From the NCBI GenBank assembly GCA_965206355.1, contig OZ242212.1, positions 558,001-622,000 of the forward strand: a DNA stretch of 64,000 bases. Reading direction: 5' to 3'. Position numbers and translations under genes: made by a program. This document shows positions 53,785 through 62,073 of this stretch, piece by piece (the stretch's first letter is position 1; every line of letters begins with the position of its first letter). The notes below the pieces were generated by a model that made no database searches, was not told where the DNA came from, and worked only from the letters and a program-made list of their open reading frames with translations. The stretch comes from Spongiihabitans sp965206355. Its GTDB lineage: Bacteria > Pseudomonadota > Gammaproteobacteria > Arenicellales > Poriferihabitantaceae.

Positions 53785-54092
53785 CCGCTGATCATGAGCG
53801 ACTTCAAGAGCTACTTCAGGCTCATTTTATAGTGGAATCAGCTTTCTGCTTATTCTCCCCCTTCAAGCTCATTTTATATTGGAAAAGACTAGCATTTGAC
53901 ATAAACTCGTCTCTGCACTAGACTTGTTCGCTTCAGTGCCGATTTGATTATCAGCTTGCGGGCACTTAAAAATACGGCTAAAGAGTAGCAGATACGCCCT
54001 GCTTTTTGACTGTAACAGCAAACCCTGATAGTAGCTTAGAAGCGGGGGTTTTATGCCCGCATCAATATATAGATAATGTTGAGGCGCGAGAA
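53785..54092. other. Intergenic region upstream of metZ
   Basis: No gene is seen in these 308 bp. They contain two copies of TCAAG(A)GCT...CTCATTTTATA near 53806-53880, a hairpin GCGGG / CCCGC at 54042-54060 and GAGG before the metZ ATG. No SAM riboswitch was recognised. Confidence 0.5.
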
Positions 54093-55295
54093 ATGTCAAT
54101 ACAGTCATCAAAATACCATCGCCAGACTACGGCAATACGACTCGGTCATCGTCGAACTGCCGAGCAGGAACATAGTGAACCGATTTTCACAACATCAAGC
54201 TTTGTTTTTGACAATGCACAGCAGGCAAGCGATCGTTTCAGCGGTGAGCAAGCCGGTAATCTTTATTCACGATTTACCAATCCTAGCGTAGCCGGATTTG
54301 AATGCCGATTAGCCGCTATGGAGGGAGCACGATTTTGTGTTGCTACTTCTTCGGGTATGGCAGCCATCACTGGATTGGGACTTGCTTTGCTCAATAGTGG
54401 CGATCATATCATCACGTCAACCGGCTTGTTCGGATCTACGGTAACCTTGTTTAGCAAGTATTTCGCTCGTTTCAATGTCGAAACCACCTTCGTGAATTTG
54501 ACCGAGACCGCACAGTGGAAATTTGCCATCCGACCCAATACCAAGCTGATGTTTCTGGAAACTCCGTCAAACCCGCTTTGTGAAATCGCCGATATTGCTG
54601 CCCTTGCGGAAATGGCTAATCAGGCGGGGATTGTGCTGGCAGTGGATAACGCCTTTTGTACGCCTGCATTGCAACAGCCACTCGCGTTAGGCGCACATGT
54701 TGTTGTCCATTCTGCAACCAAATACCTTGATGGACAGGGTCGTTGCCTGGGCGGTGCAGTGGTCACTGATGATGAACAAATCCACGATGAATTATTCGCT
54801 ATGTTACGCACGACTGGAGCGTGTCTAAGTCCGTTTAATGCGTGGACTTTTAGTAAGGGCTTGGAGACACTGGAAATACGCATGAAACAACACTGCGAAA
54901 ACGCTCAGACAGTGGCGGAATGGCTGGAAAACCATCCGGCGGTAACGCGGGTTCACTATCCGGGGCTTGCATCTCATCCGCAACATAAGCTGGCGAAATT
55001 CCAGCATCGTGGATTTGGCGGAATTATTGCCTTTGAGGTTAAAGGTGCAAAGCATGAAGCCTGGGCAGTTATGGATGCCACCGAGTTTTTATCCATCACG
55101 GCCAATCTCGGTGACACAAAAACCACCCTTACCCATCCTGCGAGTACGACCCATTCAAGAATCACCCAACAACAACGTGATCGCGCAAGAATAACCGATT
55201 CATTGATCCGAATTTCGGTCGGGTTAGAGCATGTTGATGACATCATCGCCGATCTGAAAACCGGTCTGGATAACCTTGCCCGCATTTCCGCGTAA
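54093..55295 (+). CDS. metZ: O-succinylhomoserine sulfhydrylase MetZ
   Basis: This 400-residue PLP enzyme of the Cys/Met metabolism family makes homocysteine directly from O-succinylhomoserine and sulfide. Features are NLYSRFTNPSVAGFE, ATSSGMAAITGLGLALL, ETPSNPLCEIADI, VDNAFCTPALQQPLALGAHV, the PLP lysine in HSATKYLDGQGRCLGG and SLGDTKTTLTHPASTTH-type sequence near the end. The ATG at 54093 follows GAGG; the longer frame from 54006 adds a tail with no support. The MetZ branch is inferred from the GQGRCLGG stretch. Confidence 0.92.
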   Translation: MSIQSSKYHRQTTAIRLGHRRTAEQEHSEPIFTTSSFVFDNAQQASDRFSGEQAGNLYSRFTNPSVAGFECRLAAMEGARFCVATSSGMAAITGLGLALLNSGDHIITSTGLFGSTVTLFSKYFARFNVETTFVNLTETAQWKFAIRPNTKLMFLETPSNPLCEIADIAALAEMANQAGIVLAVDNAFCTPALQQPLALGAHVVVHSATKYLDGQGRCLGGAVVTDDEQIHDELFAMLRTTGACLSPFNAWTFSKGLETLEIRMKQHCENAQTVAEWLENHPAVTRVHYPGLASHPQHKLAKFQHRGFGGIIAFEVKGAKHEAWAVMDATEFLSITANLGDTKTTLTHPASTTHSRITQQQRDRARITDSLIRISVGLEHVDDIIADLKTGLDNLARISA

Positions 55296-55320
55296 TATAA
55301 CCCAATCACCACGCAAGGGA

Positions 55321-55352
55321 GGGTGTGGCGAGCACCTGCTTGCACACCTTTT
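55321..55352 (+). terminator. Intrinsic terminator of metZ
   Basis: The stem GGTGTG-(G)-CGAGC / GCTTG-CACACC with one bulge and loop ACCT is followed by TTTT, 26 bp after the metZ stop. Confidence 0.7.
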
Positions 55353-55382
55353 GATATGGAGATAACTCACCTGCTTTAATAT

Positions 55383-55521
55383 GAGACCTTTGCACGAAAG
55401 CCATTTCACCTGCATGCTGCGTTAAAATCGTACTCAATCGGTCATTTATAAGCATAAACTCCCTCATTCCGTGCGTTTTTGCCTTGCCTGAAAGCGAAAT
55501 CATCTTCCGTGCAAAGGTCTC
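55383..55521 (-). mobile_element. 139-bp MITE, copy 8 (reverse)
   Basis: It is flanked by perfect 5-bp repeats AATAT (55378-55382 and 55522-55526). It belongs to the GGCAAGGC/GATTTTAACGC subtype and looks identical to copy 1. It lies between the convergent metZ and carbonic anhydrase-like genes. Confidence 0.93.
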
Positions 55522-55597
55522 AATATGGCGTTGGCTATTGACTGGCTTCCAGACAGCGATTTGAGTATGGCCATAACCGGGTAGTAACCACTCTTCG

Positions 55598-56116
55598 CTA
55601 TGCGATGAGCTCCAGATTTCGATACTGCGGGATTCTGCTGACATAAATGTTTGCAGCACCTTTCACTCCTCCCACCTCTGCAGCGGTCAGCGTCCGCACA
55701 GCCCGAGCAGGAGAGCCGAGAATCAAGGTTCTATCGGGAAAGACTTTGTTTTCCGTAACCAGTGTGTTTGCCCCGACTAGACAACATTCTCCGATTATCG
55801 CTTTATTCATAATGACGCTACCCATACCAATTAAGCTGCCGCTTTTTATATGGCAACCATGCAATAAACAGTTATGTCCTATGCTCACATCATCTTCAAG
55901 GGTAAGCGGCATACCCGGATCAGTATGTAAGACAGTGCAATCCTGAACATTCGAGCGATTGCCAATTTGTATCAATTCGTTATCACCACGCAACACGGTA
56001 TTGAACCAGATGCTCGCCTGTTCACCAATACAAACCAGACCGATTACATCGGCACTGGGTGCGACAAAACTGCTTGCCGCGATTTCTGGTATCCGTTGAC
56101 TCAGCGTGTATATCAT
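55598..56116 (-). CDS. Gamma carbonic anhydrase-like hexapeptide protein (YrdA/PaaY type)
   Basis: This 172-residue left-handed beta-helix protein has repeats VLRGDNELIQIGNRSNVQDC and VSIGHNCLLHGCHIKSGSLI. Zinc-binding histidines of the gamma class are seen in VLHTD, IGHNCLLHGC. A C-terminal helix follows. Relatives are trimeric zinc enzymes with weak or no carbonic anhydrase activity; the substrate is uncertain. It stands alone between MITE copies 8 and 9. Confidence 0.88.
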   Translation of the reverse strand: MIYTLSQRIPEIAASSFVAPSADVIGLVCIGEQASIWFNTVLRGDNELIQIGNRSNVQDCTVLHTDPGMPLTLEDDVSIGHNCLLHGCHIKSGSLIGMGSVIMNKAIIGECCLVGANTLVTENKVFPDRTLILGSPARAVRTLTAAEVGGVKGAANIYVSRIPQYRNLELIA

Positions 56117-56136
56117 TGGCTACTGTGCATTTTAAT

Positions 56137-56275
56137 GAGACCTTTGCACGAAAGCCATTTCACCTGCATACTGCGTTAAAATCGTACTCAATCGGTCATT
56201 TATAAGCATAAACTCCCTCATTCCGTGCGTTTTTGCCTTGCCTGAAAGCGAAATCATCTTCCGTGCAAAGGTCTC
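56137..56275 (-). mobile_element. 139-bp MITE, copy 9 (reverse)
   Basis: It is flanked by perfect 5-bp repeats TTAAT (56132-56136 and 56276-56280). It differs from copy 1 by CATACTGCG for CATGCTGCG. It lies 20 bp before the start of the carbonic anhydrase-like gene and after sohB, so it may sit inside that gene's promoter. Confidence 0.93.
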
Positions 56276-56306
56276 TTAATAGCATCTGTATAAAGCGGAT
56301 CAGTCA

Positions 56307-57368
56307 TTACATCAGCAGTGGCTTATTACTCTCCGCCATCAGATTGGTCCGCCATTTCACACTCGTTAGCTGCTGCGACAATTTTTCTATGAGGGTTTTT
56401 TCTTTGGTGTATTTAATCAAAATAAGCTCGGCATCATGGCGTAACGACATCAGATAATCATCACTGGTTTGCAGTTTGTCAACCAAACCAAGCTCCAATG
56501 CCCGTGTGCCGAGCCAATATTCTCCGGTAGCCACTTTATCTACATCCAAACTGGGGCGTTGCGTTTTAACGAAGCTCTTGAACTGTACATACGTCTCTTC
56601 AAGCTCTTGTTGCATTTTCGCCCGACCCTCATCGGTATTTTCTCCGAACAACGTCAAGGTACGTTTGAATTCCCCGACTTGTAATTGTTCATAATCAACA
56701 TCATGTTTTTTCAGCAGACGATGCAGATTGGGTAGTTGCATGAGCACACCAATAGAGCCGATAAATGAGAATGGCGCAGCAATTATTCGGTCGGCAACAC
56801 ATGCCATCATATAACCACCGCTGGCTGCGACTTTGTCAACGGCAATAGTAAGCGGAATCTCTTGGTCACGGATACGTTGCAGTTGCGAGGCTGCCAGACC
56901 GTAACCATGCACCGCACCACCGCCACTTTCCAATCGAACTAAAACCTCATCTTCTTTGTCAGCAACCGTCAGTAACGCACTAATTTCCAGACGCATGTTC
57001 TCCACCGCACTGGCTTTTATGTCACCATCAAAATCAATCACAAACAAGCGTTTTTTCTGAGTTTGCCCGACATTAACCCCTTTTTTAGTCCTCTTATCGG
57101 CTTTCTTTTCTGCTTTCCTATCCTGCTTTGCCTTTTTCTTGGTTGCCTTTGCTTTTTGTTTTAATCCGCTATCGGTGAGGGTGATGGTGACAATGGTTTT
57201 TTCCATTTCTTCGTACTGACTGTTGAGATGGATCACTTCCAGACGTTTTTCCGTTGTCTTTCTCTGGCGCATGAGCAGAGACACAACGCCACCGACAGCA
57301 ATCAGTATGGCAGCGACAAGAGTGATAGATTTGACCAGAAACAGGCCATATTCAGCGAGAAATTGCAT
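56307..57368 (-). CDS. sohB: Inner-membrane S49 protease SohB
   Basis: This 353-residue signal-peptide-peptidase family protease has an N-terminal membrane segment (FLVKSITLVAAILIAVGGVV), a lysine-rich cytoplasm-exposed linker (KKAKQDRKAEKKADKRTKKG) and the S49 domain. The catalytic Ser is in DKVAASGGYMMACVADR, and LESGGGAVHGYGLAASQL precedes it. The lysine partner should be in QVGEFKRTLT. It lies downstream of glnS on the same strand, 63 bp away. Its natural substrate is unknown. Confidence 0.92.
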   Translation of the reverse strand: MQFLAEYGLFLVKSITLVAAILIAVGGVVSLLMRQRKTTEKRLEVIHLNSQYEEMEKTIVTITLTDSGLKQKAKATKKKAKQDRKAEKKADKRTKKGVNVGQTQKKRLFVIDFDGDIKASAVENMRLEISALLTVADKEDEVLVRLESGGGAVHGYGLAASQLQRIRDQEIPLTIAVDKVAASGGYMMACVADRIIAAPFSFIGSIGVLMQLPNLHRLLKKHDVDYEQLQVGEFKRTLTLFGENTDEGRAKMQQELEETYVQFKSFVKTQRPSLDVDKVATGEYWLGTRALELGLVDKLQTSDDYLMSLRHDAELILIKYTKEKTLIEKLSQQLTSVKWRTNLMAESNKPLLM

Positions 57369-57431
57369 ATTGATTGTGTGTCCGTAACGTGGGTGAGTAT
57401 TGTTGGAGTAACCTTGTTAGCATTGCCACTG

Positions 57432-59108
57432 CTACGCGTCGTGTTTATGAGCGATCCGCGCCCAGGTGTCGCGTAAGGTGACGATTCGATTATAAATGAG
57501 CTGTCCGCTACTGTCATCCGTGTCGGCGTAGAAATAACCAAGCCGCTCAAACTGGTATCGGGTATCGGCTTTGGGCGATGCCAGACTGGCTTCCAGTTTA
57601 CTCTGCGACAGTATTTCCAGAGAATCAGGGTTCAGCGCCTGTTTGAAATCCTTGCTCTTGTCGGCATTGGGATTGGCTTGCGAAAAAAGACGGTCATACA
57701 ACCGCACTTCAATGTTAACACAATGAGCAACCGCCACCCAGTGAATAATGCCTTTAACTTTTCGACCGACAGGCGGGTTGCCACTGCGTGTATCAGGATC
57801 ATATTGACACCTTAATTCCACAATCTCACCAGACTGATTTTTAATAACCTCAGTGCAGCGAATAACAAAACCATATCGCAGACGCACTTGACGACCCGGG
57901 GCAAGACGAAAAAACTTGCCTGGCGGCCGTTCCATAAAATCATCTTGTTCAATATAAATTTCCCGACCCAGCGTAATAGTACGCGTTCCCATAGAAGCAT
58001 CGCCCGGGTGATTCGGCACTTCAATGTCTTCATATTCGCCTTCAGGGTAGTTTTCAATCACCACTTTGAGCGGTCGTAAAACTGCCATGACACGAGGTGC
58101 AATGGTTTCTAAATCCTCGCGGATGCTGCTCTCCAAAACCCCCATTTCGATGACATTATCCTTTTTGGTTATACCTACGCTGGCAATAAAATTTCGTACT
58201 GATGCGGGGGTGAAACCACGTCGTCGTAACCCGCAAATAGTCGGCATCCTCGGATCGTCCCAACCCGAAACCTTGCCATTTTCCACCAATTGCGTGAGCA
58301 TACGCTTACTCATTACCGTGTAGTTGAGATTGAGACGGGAAAATTCAATCTGTTGTGGATGACACGGTACCGAGACATTATCCAGCAACCAGTCGTATAG
58401 CACACGATGGTCTTCAAACTCAAGAGTACACAGCGAATGGGTTACGCCCTCAAGGGCATCGCTGATTCCGTGGGTAAAGTCGTACATCGGATAGATGCAC
58501 CAGTCGTTACCGGTGCGTTGATGTTTATGGTGGCGAATACGATAAATAACCGGATCGCGTAAATTGATATTTGCGGATGCCATATCAATTTTTGCGCGTA
58601 AAACATGCTCTCCATCGGCAAACATACCCGCACGCATTTTCTCAAATAATACGATATTTTCATCGGTGCTACGATTACGATAGGGGCTGTTCTTGCCGAC
58701 CTCGGTGAGCGTGCCACGATATTCCCGAATTTTTTCAGCATCAAGACTATCGACATAAGCAAGCCCTTTTTCAATCAGCTCAATGGCGAAACTATGCAGT
58801 TGCTTGAAGTAATCCGAAGCATGAGCGATACCCTGCCATTGATAACCGAGCCAGCGCACATCCTCGGCAATGGCGGCAACAAACTCCGCATCTTCCTTTA
58901 CCGGATTAGTGTCATCAAATCGTAAAGTGCATACCCCTTTATAATCATCGGCGATGCCAAAATTCAAGCAGATTGATTTGGCGTGTCCAATATGTAAATA
59001 ACCATTTGGTTCCGGCGGGAATCGGGTAACAATAGTATGCTGTTTACCGCTAGCCAGATCCTGCTCAATGATTTGACGGATAAAATTAGATTTGGCAATC
59101 TCGGACAT
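57432..59108 (-). CDS. glnS: Glutaminyl-tRNA synthetase
   Basis: This class I synthetase attaches glutamine to tRNA-Gln. From ATG 59108 it has 558 residues, the usual size. Motifs are FPPEPNGYLHIGHAKSICLN (HIGH), FDDTNPVKED, CIYPMYDFTHGISDALEG, and VMSKRMLTQLV (KMSKS type). The anticodon-binding beta-barrels fill the C-terminal third. The open frame extends 50 codons further upstream, but that part has no family resemblance. The gene precedes sohB. Confidence 0.95.
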   Translation of the reverse strand: MSEIAKSNFIRQIIEQDLASGKQHTIVTRFPPEPNGYLHIGHAKSICLNFGIADDYKGVCTLRFDDTNPVKEDAEFVAAIAEDVRWLGYQWQGIAHASDYFKQLHSFAIELIEKGLAYVDSLDAEKIREYRGTLTEVGKNSPYRNRSTDENIVLFEKMRAGMFADGEHVLRAKIDMASANINLRDPVIYRIRHHKHQRTGNDWCIYPMYDFTHGISDALEGVTHSLCTLEFEDHRVLYDWLLDNVSVPCHPQQIEFSRLNLNYTVMSKRMLTQLVENGKVSGWDDPRMPTICGLRRRGFTPASVRNFIASVGITKKDNVIEMGVLESSIREDLETIAPRVMAVLRPLKVVIENYPEGEYEDIEVPNHPGDASMGTRTITLGREIYIEQDDFMERPPGKFFRLAPGRQVRLRYGFVIRCTEVIKNQSGEIVELRCQYDPDTRSGNPPVGRKVKGIIHWVAVAHCVNIEVRLYDRLFSQANPNADKSKDFKQALNPDSLEILSQSKLEASLASPKADTRYQFERLGYFYADTDDSSGQLIYNRIVTLRDTWARIAHKHDA

Positions 59109-59261
59109 AGAATAATATGCGCTGGCAACAATGGGTGGGGTAAACGGGCATGGAGTATAGCGAATTTCAAGCAATCCAGCATTTATTTTTGGCGACAATG
59201 GTGCGCGCGACCGTTTTCTACCGTCCCTGGCTTTTGACAGAGATCCGTCTGCACACACACA

Positions 59262-59400
59262 GAGACCTTTGCACGGAAGATGATTTCGCTTTCAGGCAAG
59301 GCAAAAACGCACGGAATGAGGGAGTTTATGCTTATAAATGACCGATTGAGTACGTTTTTAACGCAGCATGCAGGTGAAATGGCTTTCGTGCAAAGGTCTC
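59262..59400 (+). mobile_element. 139-bp MITE, copy 10 (forward)
   Basis: It is flanked by perfect 5-bp repeats ACACA (59257-59261 and 59401-59405) within a short CA-rich stretch. It has GGCAAGGC with GTTTTTAACGC. It lies between dapE and glnS, 17 bp past the dapE stop and upstream of the glnS start. Confidence 0.93.
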
Positions 59401-59417
59401 ACACAGCTAAATTCAGA

Positions 59418-60560
59418 TTAGGTCAATAATCGGGTGAGGATGTTTTCATAACAAACCGACAACAAATCAAGATCGGCTGTTGAGACCTGTTCGTCAATTT
59501 GGTGGATGGTGGCATTGATTGGTCCCAGCTCTACCACTTGCGCCGCAGTGGGCGCAATAAATCGACCATCCGAAGTGCCGCCGCTGGTTGACAGCGTTGG
59601 CGAGGAGCCGGTTAGCTCGATAATACTTGCCACAACCGCATCAAGCAACACACCTGCTACCGTTTGATAGGGGTAACCAGGCATGGCCCACTGCAGTTCA
59701 AAATCCAGTTTGTGTTTGCTTAAAATCGCTTCCACTTGTTGTTTGAGTGCGCTATCGGTTGTTTCTGGGGAATAGCGGAAGTTAAAATCAATCTGTATTT
59801 GACCGGGAATAACATTGGTCGCACCCGTTCCACCGTTGATATTGGACAGTTGAAAGTCGGTCGGCTGGAACAACTCATTGCCCTGATCCCATTGCCTTGA
59901 CAACAAGTCGGTGAGTGCTGGTAGCGCAATATGCAGCGGATTAACGGCGAGATGCGGATAGGCGATATGCCCCTGTTTGCCGTGCACCATCAACCTGCCA
60001 TTGAGTGAGCCGCGGCGACCGACCTTGACCGTATCGCCGAATGTTTCTGAACTGGTCGGCTCACCGACAATACACATATCAATCCTGATACCCCGCGACT
60101 CCAACACCTTGATAACCGCTTGCGTACCCCATTTGGCGATACCTTCCTCGTCGCTGGTAATCAATAAACCAATACTGCCATTATAATTATTGTGCCGCTC
60201 AAGAAAACGCTGACAAGCCGTCACGAAACAGGCAATACTGCCTTTCATATCGGCAGCACCTCTGCCGTGCAACATACCATCTTGTAGCACACCGTCAAAG
60301 GGCGGAATTGACCATTGTGCCACTGGTCCGGAGGCAACCACATCAGTATGTCCGGCAAATACCAGACGAGGTGTGGCATTGCCCCGCGTTGCCCACAGGT
60401 TGCTGACATCGTGGAAGTTGATTTGCTCACAGCTGAAACCGATGTCAGCGAGCCGTTGCGACAATAACGCTTGACAGCCAGCATCGTTGGGTGTCTCCGA
60501 CTGCAAACGAATCAGACTCCTTGCGAGTTCTACGGTAGCTGAATGAGACATCGTACTCAT
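59418..60560 (-). CDS. dapE: Succinyl-diaminopimelate desuccinylase DapE
   Basis: This 380-residue M20 zinc hydrolase releases LL-diaminopimelate for lysine and murein synthesis. Metal and catalytic motifs are VFAGHTDVVASG, GRGAADMKGSIACFV, LITSDEEGIAKWGT and the C-terminal STSGGTSDGRF with GPINATIHQIDE. All expected ligands are present. Start at ATG 60560; a second ATG at 60551 is nearly as good. It follows rpiA by 95 bp on the same strand. Confidence 0.94.
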   Translation of the reverse strand: MSTMSHSATVELARSLIRLQSETPNDAGCQALLSQRLADIGFSCEQINFHDVSNLWATRGNATPRLVFAGHTDVVASGPVAQWSIPPFDGVLQDGMLHGRGAADMKGSIACFVTACQRFLERHNNYNGSIGLLITSDEEGIAKWGTQAVIKVLESRGIRIDMCIVGEPTSSETFGDTVKVGRRGSLNGRLMVHGKQGHIAYPHLAVNPLHIALPALTDLLSRQWDQGNELFQPTDFQLSNINGGTGATNVIPGQIQIDFNFRYSPETTDSALKQQVEAILSKHKLDFELQWAMPGYPYQTVAGVLLDAVVASIIELTGSSPTLSTSGGTSDGRFIAPTAAQVVELGPINATIHQIDEQVSTADLDLLSVCYENILTRLLT

Positions 60561-60655
60561 GTGCGTAATTTAAGGTTTTGTTATTTTTTGTTATGTTTGC
60601 TGCTTTGAGTCGGTTTGATTGGTGCTGACAACATGGCGACTATTTATTAGACACC

Positions 60656-61330
60656 CTAAAGCTGACGGAGTATATCAACACCATTATCATTACCGACTAA
60701 CAACACATTGGCAGCACGGATGGCGAATAAACCCACGGTTACCACACCGGGAATTTGGTTGATTTGGCGTTCCAGTGCCGGCGGGTTTTCGATATCCAGA
60801 TTATGCACATCAAGGATGGTATTGCCGTTATCGGTAATAAATTCATCGCGCAGTTGCGGTTGTCCTCCCAATTTGACCATTTCCAGAGCCACCATGCTTT
60901 GTGCCATCGGAATGACTTCAAGCGGCAGTGGAAACTCGCCCAGGCGATCAACCAATTTGCTTTGATCGGTGATACAGACAAATTTCTCGGCAGCGTGGGC
61001 AACAATTTTTTCCCGCGTTAGTGCCCCGCCGCCGCCTTTAATCAGATGCAGGTTTCGGGTCGCTTCATCGGCACCATCCACATACAACGACAAATCACCC
61101 ACCTGATTCAGTGGCATGACCACTATACCATGCTCGCGTAATCTTGTCGCAGTCGCTTCGGAGCTTGCTACGGTGCCATCAAGTTTACTTTTTATGCTCG
61201 CTAATGCGTCAATGAAATAATTGGCAGTGGAGCCCGTTCCCACGCCGATGACATCACCGACTTGGATGTATTGCAATGCCGCTTCTGCGACACGCTTTTT
61301 TTGGGAATTATATACATAAGTGCATTTCAC
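60656..61330 (-). CDS. rpiA: Ribose-5-phosphate isomerase A
   Basis: This 224-residue enzyme interconverts ribose-5-phosphate and ribulose-5-phosphate. Motifs are GVGTGSTANYFIDAL, LYVDGADEA, LIKGGGGALTREKIVA and the end LLVGNDNGVDIL. The only start is GTG 61330, which overlaps the stop of the upstream restriction gene (GTGA). The residues before NSQKKRVAEAALQ look unlike relatives, so the native start may have been replaced when the upstream cluster arrived. The rest of the protein looks intact. Confidence 0.92.
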   Translation of the reverse strand: MKCTYVYNSQKKRVAEAALQYIQVGDVIGVGTGSTANYFIDALASIKSKLDGTVASSEATATRLREHGIVVMPLNQVGDLSLYVDGADEATRNLHLIKGGGGALTREKIVAHAAEKFVCITDQSKLVDRLGEFPLPLEVIPMAQSMVALEMVKLGGQPQLRDEFITDNGNTILDVHNLDIENPPALERQINQIPGVVTVGLFAIRAANVLLVGNDNGVDILRQL

Positions 61331-62073
61331 GGCTGAAATTCAATCCATTCGTCTCGGTATCGGGCAAGCCGCAAGATGTGCTGAAACTCCACAATCGGGA
61401 TGTTGGCGGTAATCCGAAACTTGCTGGCTACTGGCGGGACTGTGCGGTGGATTGTGAATTGCGAACCATGCGGTTGCCAAGTAAAAAGGCGTGCGCCTGT
61501 CGCTATTTCAAACCCTTCAAGGTTGTCGTAGTTGTTCACCTTCCATCGGTAGTTGTCTGGGATGTATCGCATGGCTTCATCCTCAAACAGGACGAACTCG
61601 CGCGCGGCCATATTCCGTACAAGGACGGCAACGCGCAAGTCGTCATGCTCGCCTAATGCTTCGTTTATGCGGCTGTTCCATATTGACAAAACCGCCCGCC
61701 CAGTAGCTACGATGTCTGCCCGGGGGTCAGATATGCCGAGTGAATAGTCGGGGGAATTACGGCCTGATATTAGCCGCAAAGCGGTCGAAGTGAAGGGGTT
61801 GGCGGACTGCACCGTCTTGACTGACCACGCGCATCCGTTGCAGACCACATCGGCGATGCCGAGCGGACTGCTCCGGTGGTCGCCTCCAATCGCTTTGGCG
61901 AATATCCCGCCGAAGTCGTCACCGGTGATGTTGGCGTGACCGACAGCCATTCGGTGAACGATATGTTTGCCGACCGTAATAACCGTCTCGCGTGGTATCT
62001 CACCGAGCGGATACGGTCCGCTACGCCGTCCTGCGCGGCCTCTCAGTCTCGTTGGCATGTTCATAAACATCAA
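61327..62073 (-). CDS. Probable type II restriction endonuclease
   Basis: This protein of up to 248 residues follows a C5 cytosine methyltransferase and overlaps its end by 53 bp. A candidate PD-(D/E)xK-like core is PLGIADVVCNGCAWSVKTVQ, where Asp and the later SVK lysine have suitable spacing, with the glutamate replaced by Ser. A conserved-looking C-terminal half follows (FVLFEDEAMRYIPDNY, TWQPHGSQFTIHR). I do not recognise the specificity family; the call rests mainly on the neighbouring methyltransferase. Several ATGs between 62073 and 62056 could be the start. Confidence 0.62.
   Translation of the reverse strand: MMFMNMPTRLRGRAGRRSGPYPLGEIPRETVITVGKHIVHRMAVGHANITGDDFGGIFAKAIGGDHRSSPLGIADVVCNGCAWSVKTVQSANPFTSTALRLISGRNSPDYSLGISDPRADIVATGRAVLSIWNSRINEALGEHDDLRVAVLVRNMAAREFVLFEDEAMRYIPDNYRWKVNNYDNLEGFEIATGARLFTWQPHGSQFTIHRTVPPVASKFRITANIPIVEFQHILRLARYRDEWIEFQP

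Noticed and set aside
59109..59258. 50-codon N-terminal extension of glnS
   Set aside because: It has no resemblance to GlnS, and ATG 59108 gives the standard length.
60646..60658. GGGTGTCTAAT-like motif at the rpiA stop, as at the Y1 element
   Set aside because: Only about 12 bp match and there is no further similarity, so chance is likely.
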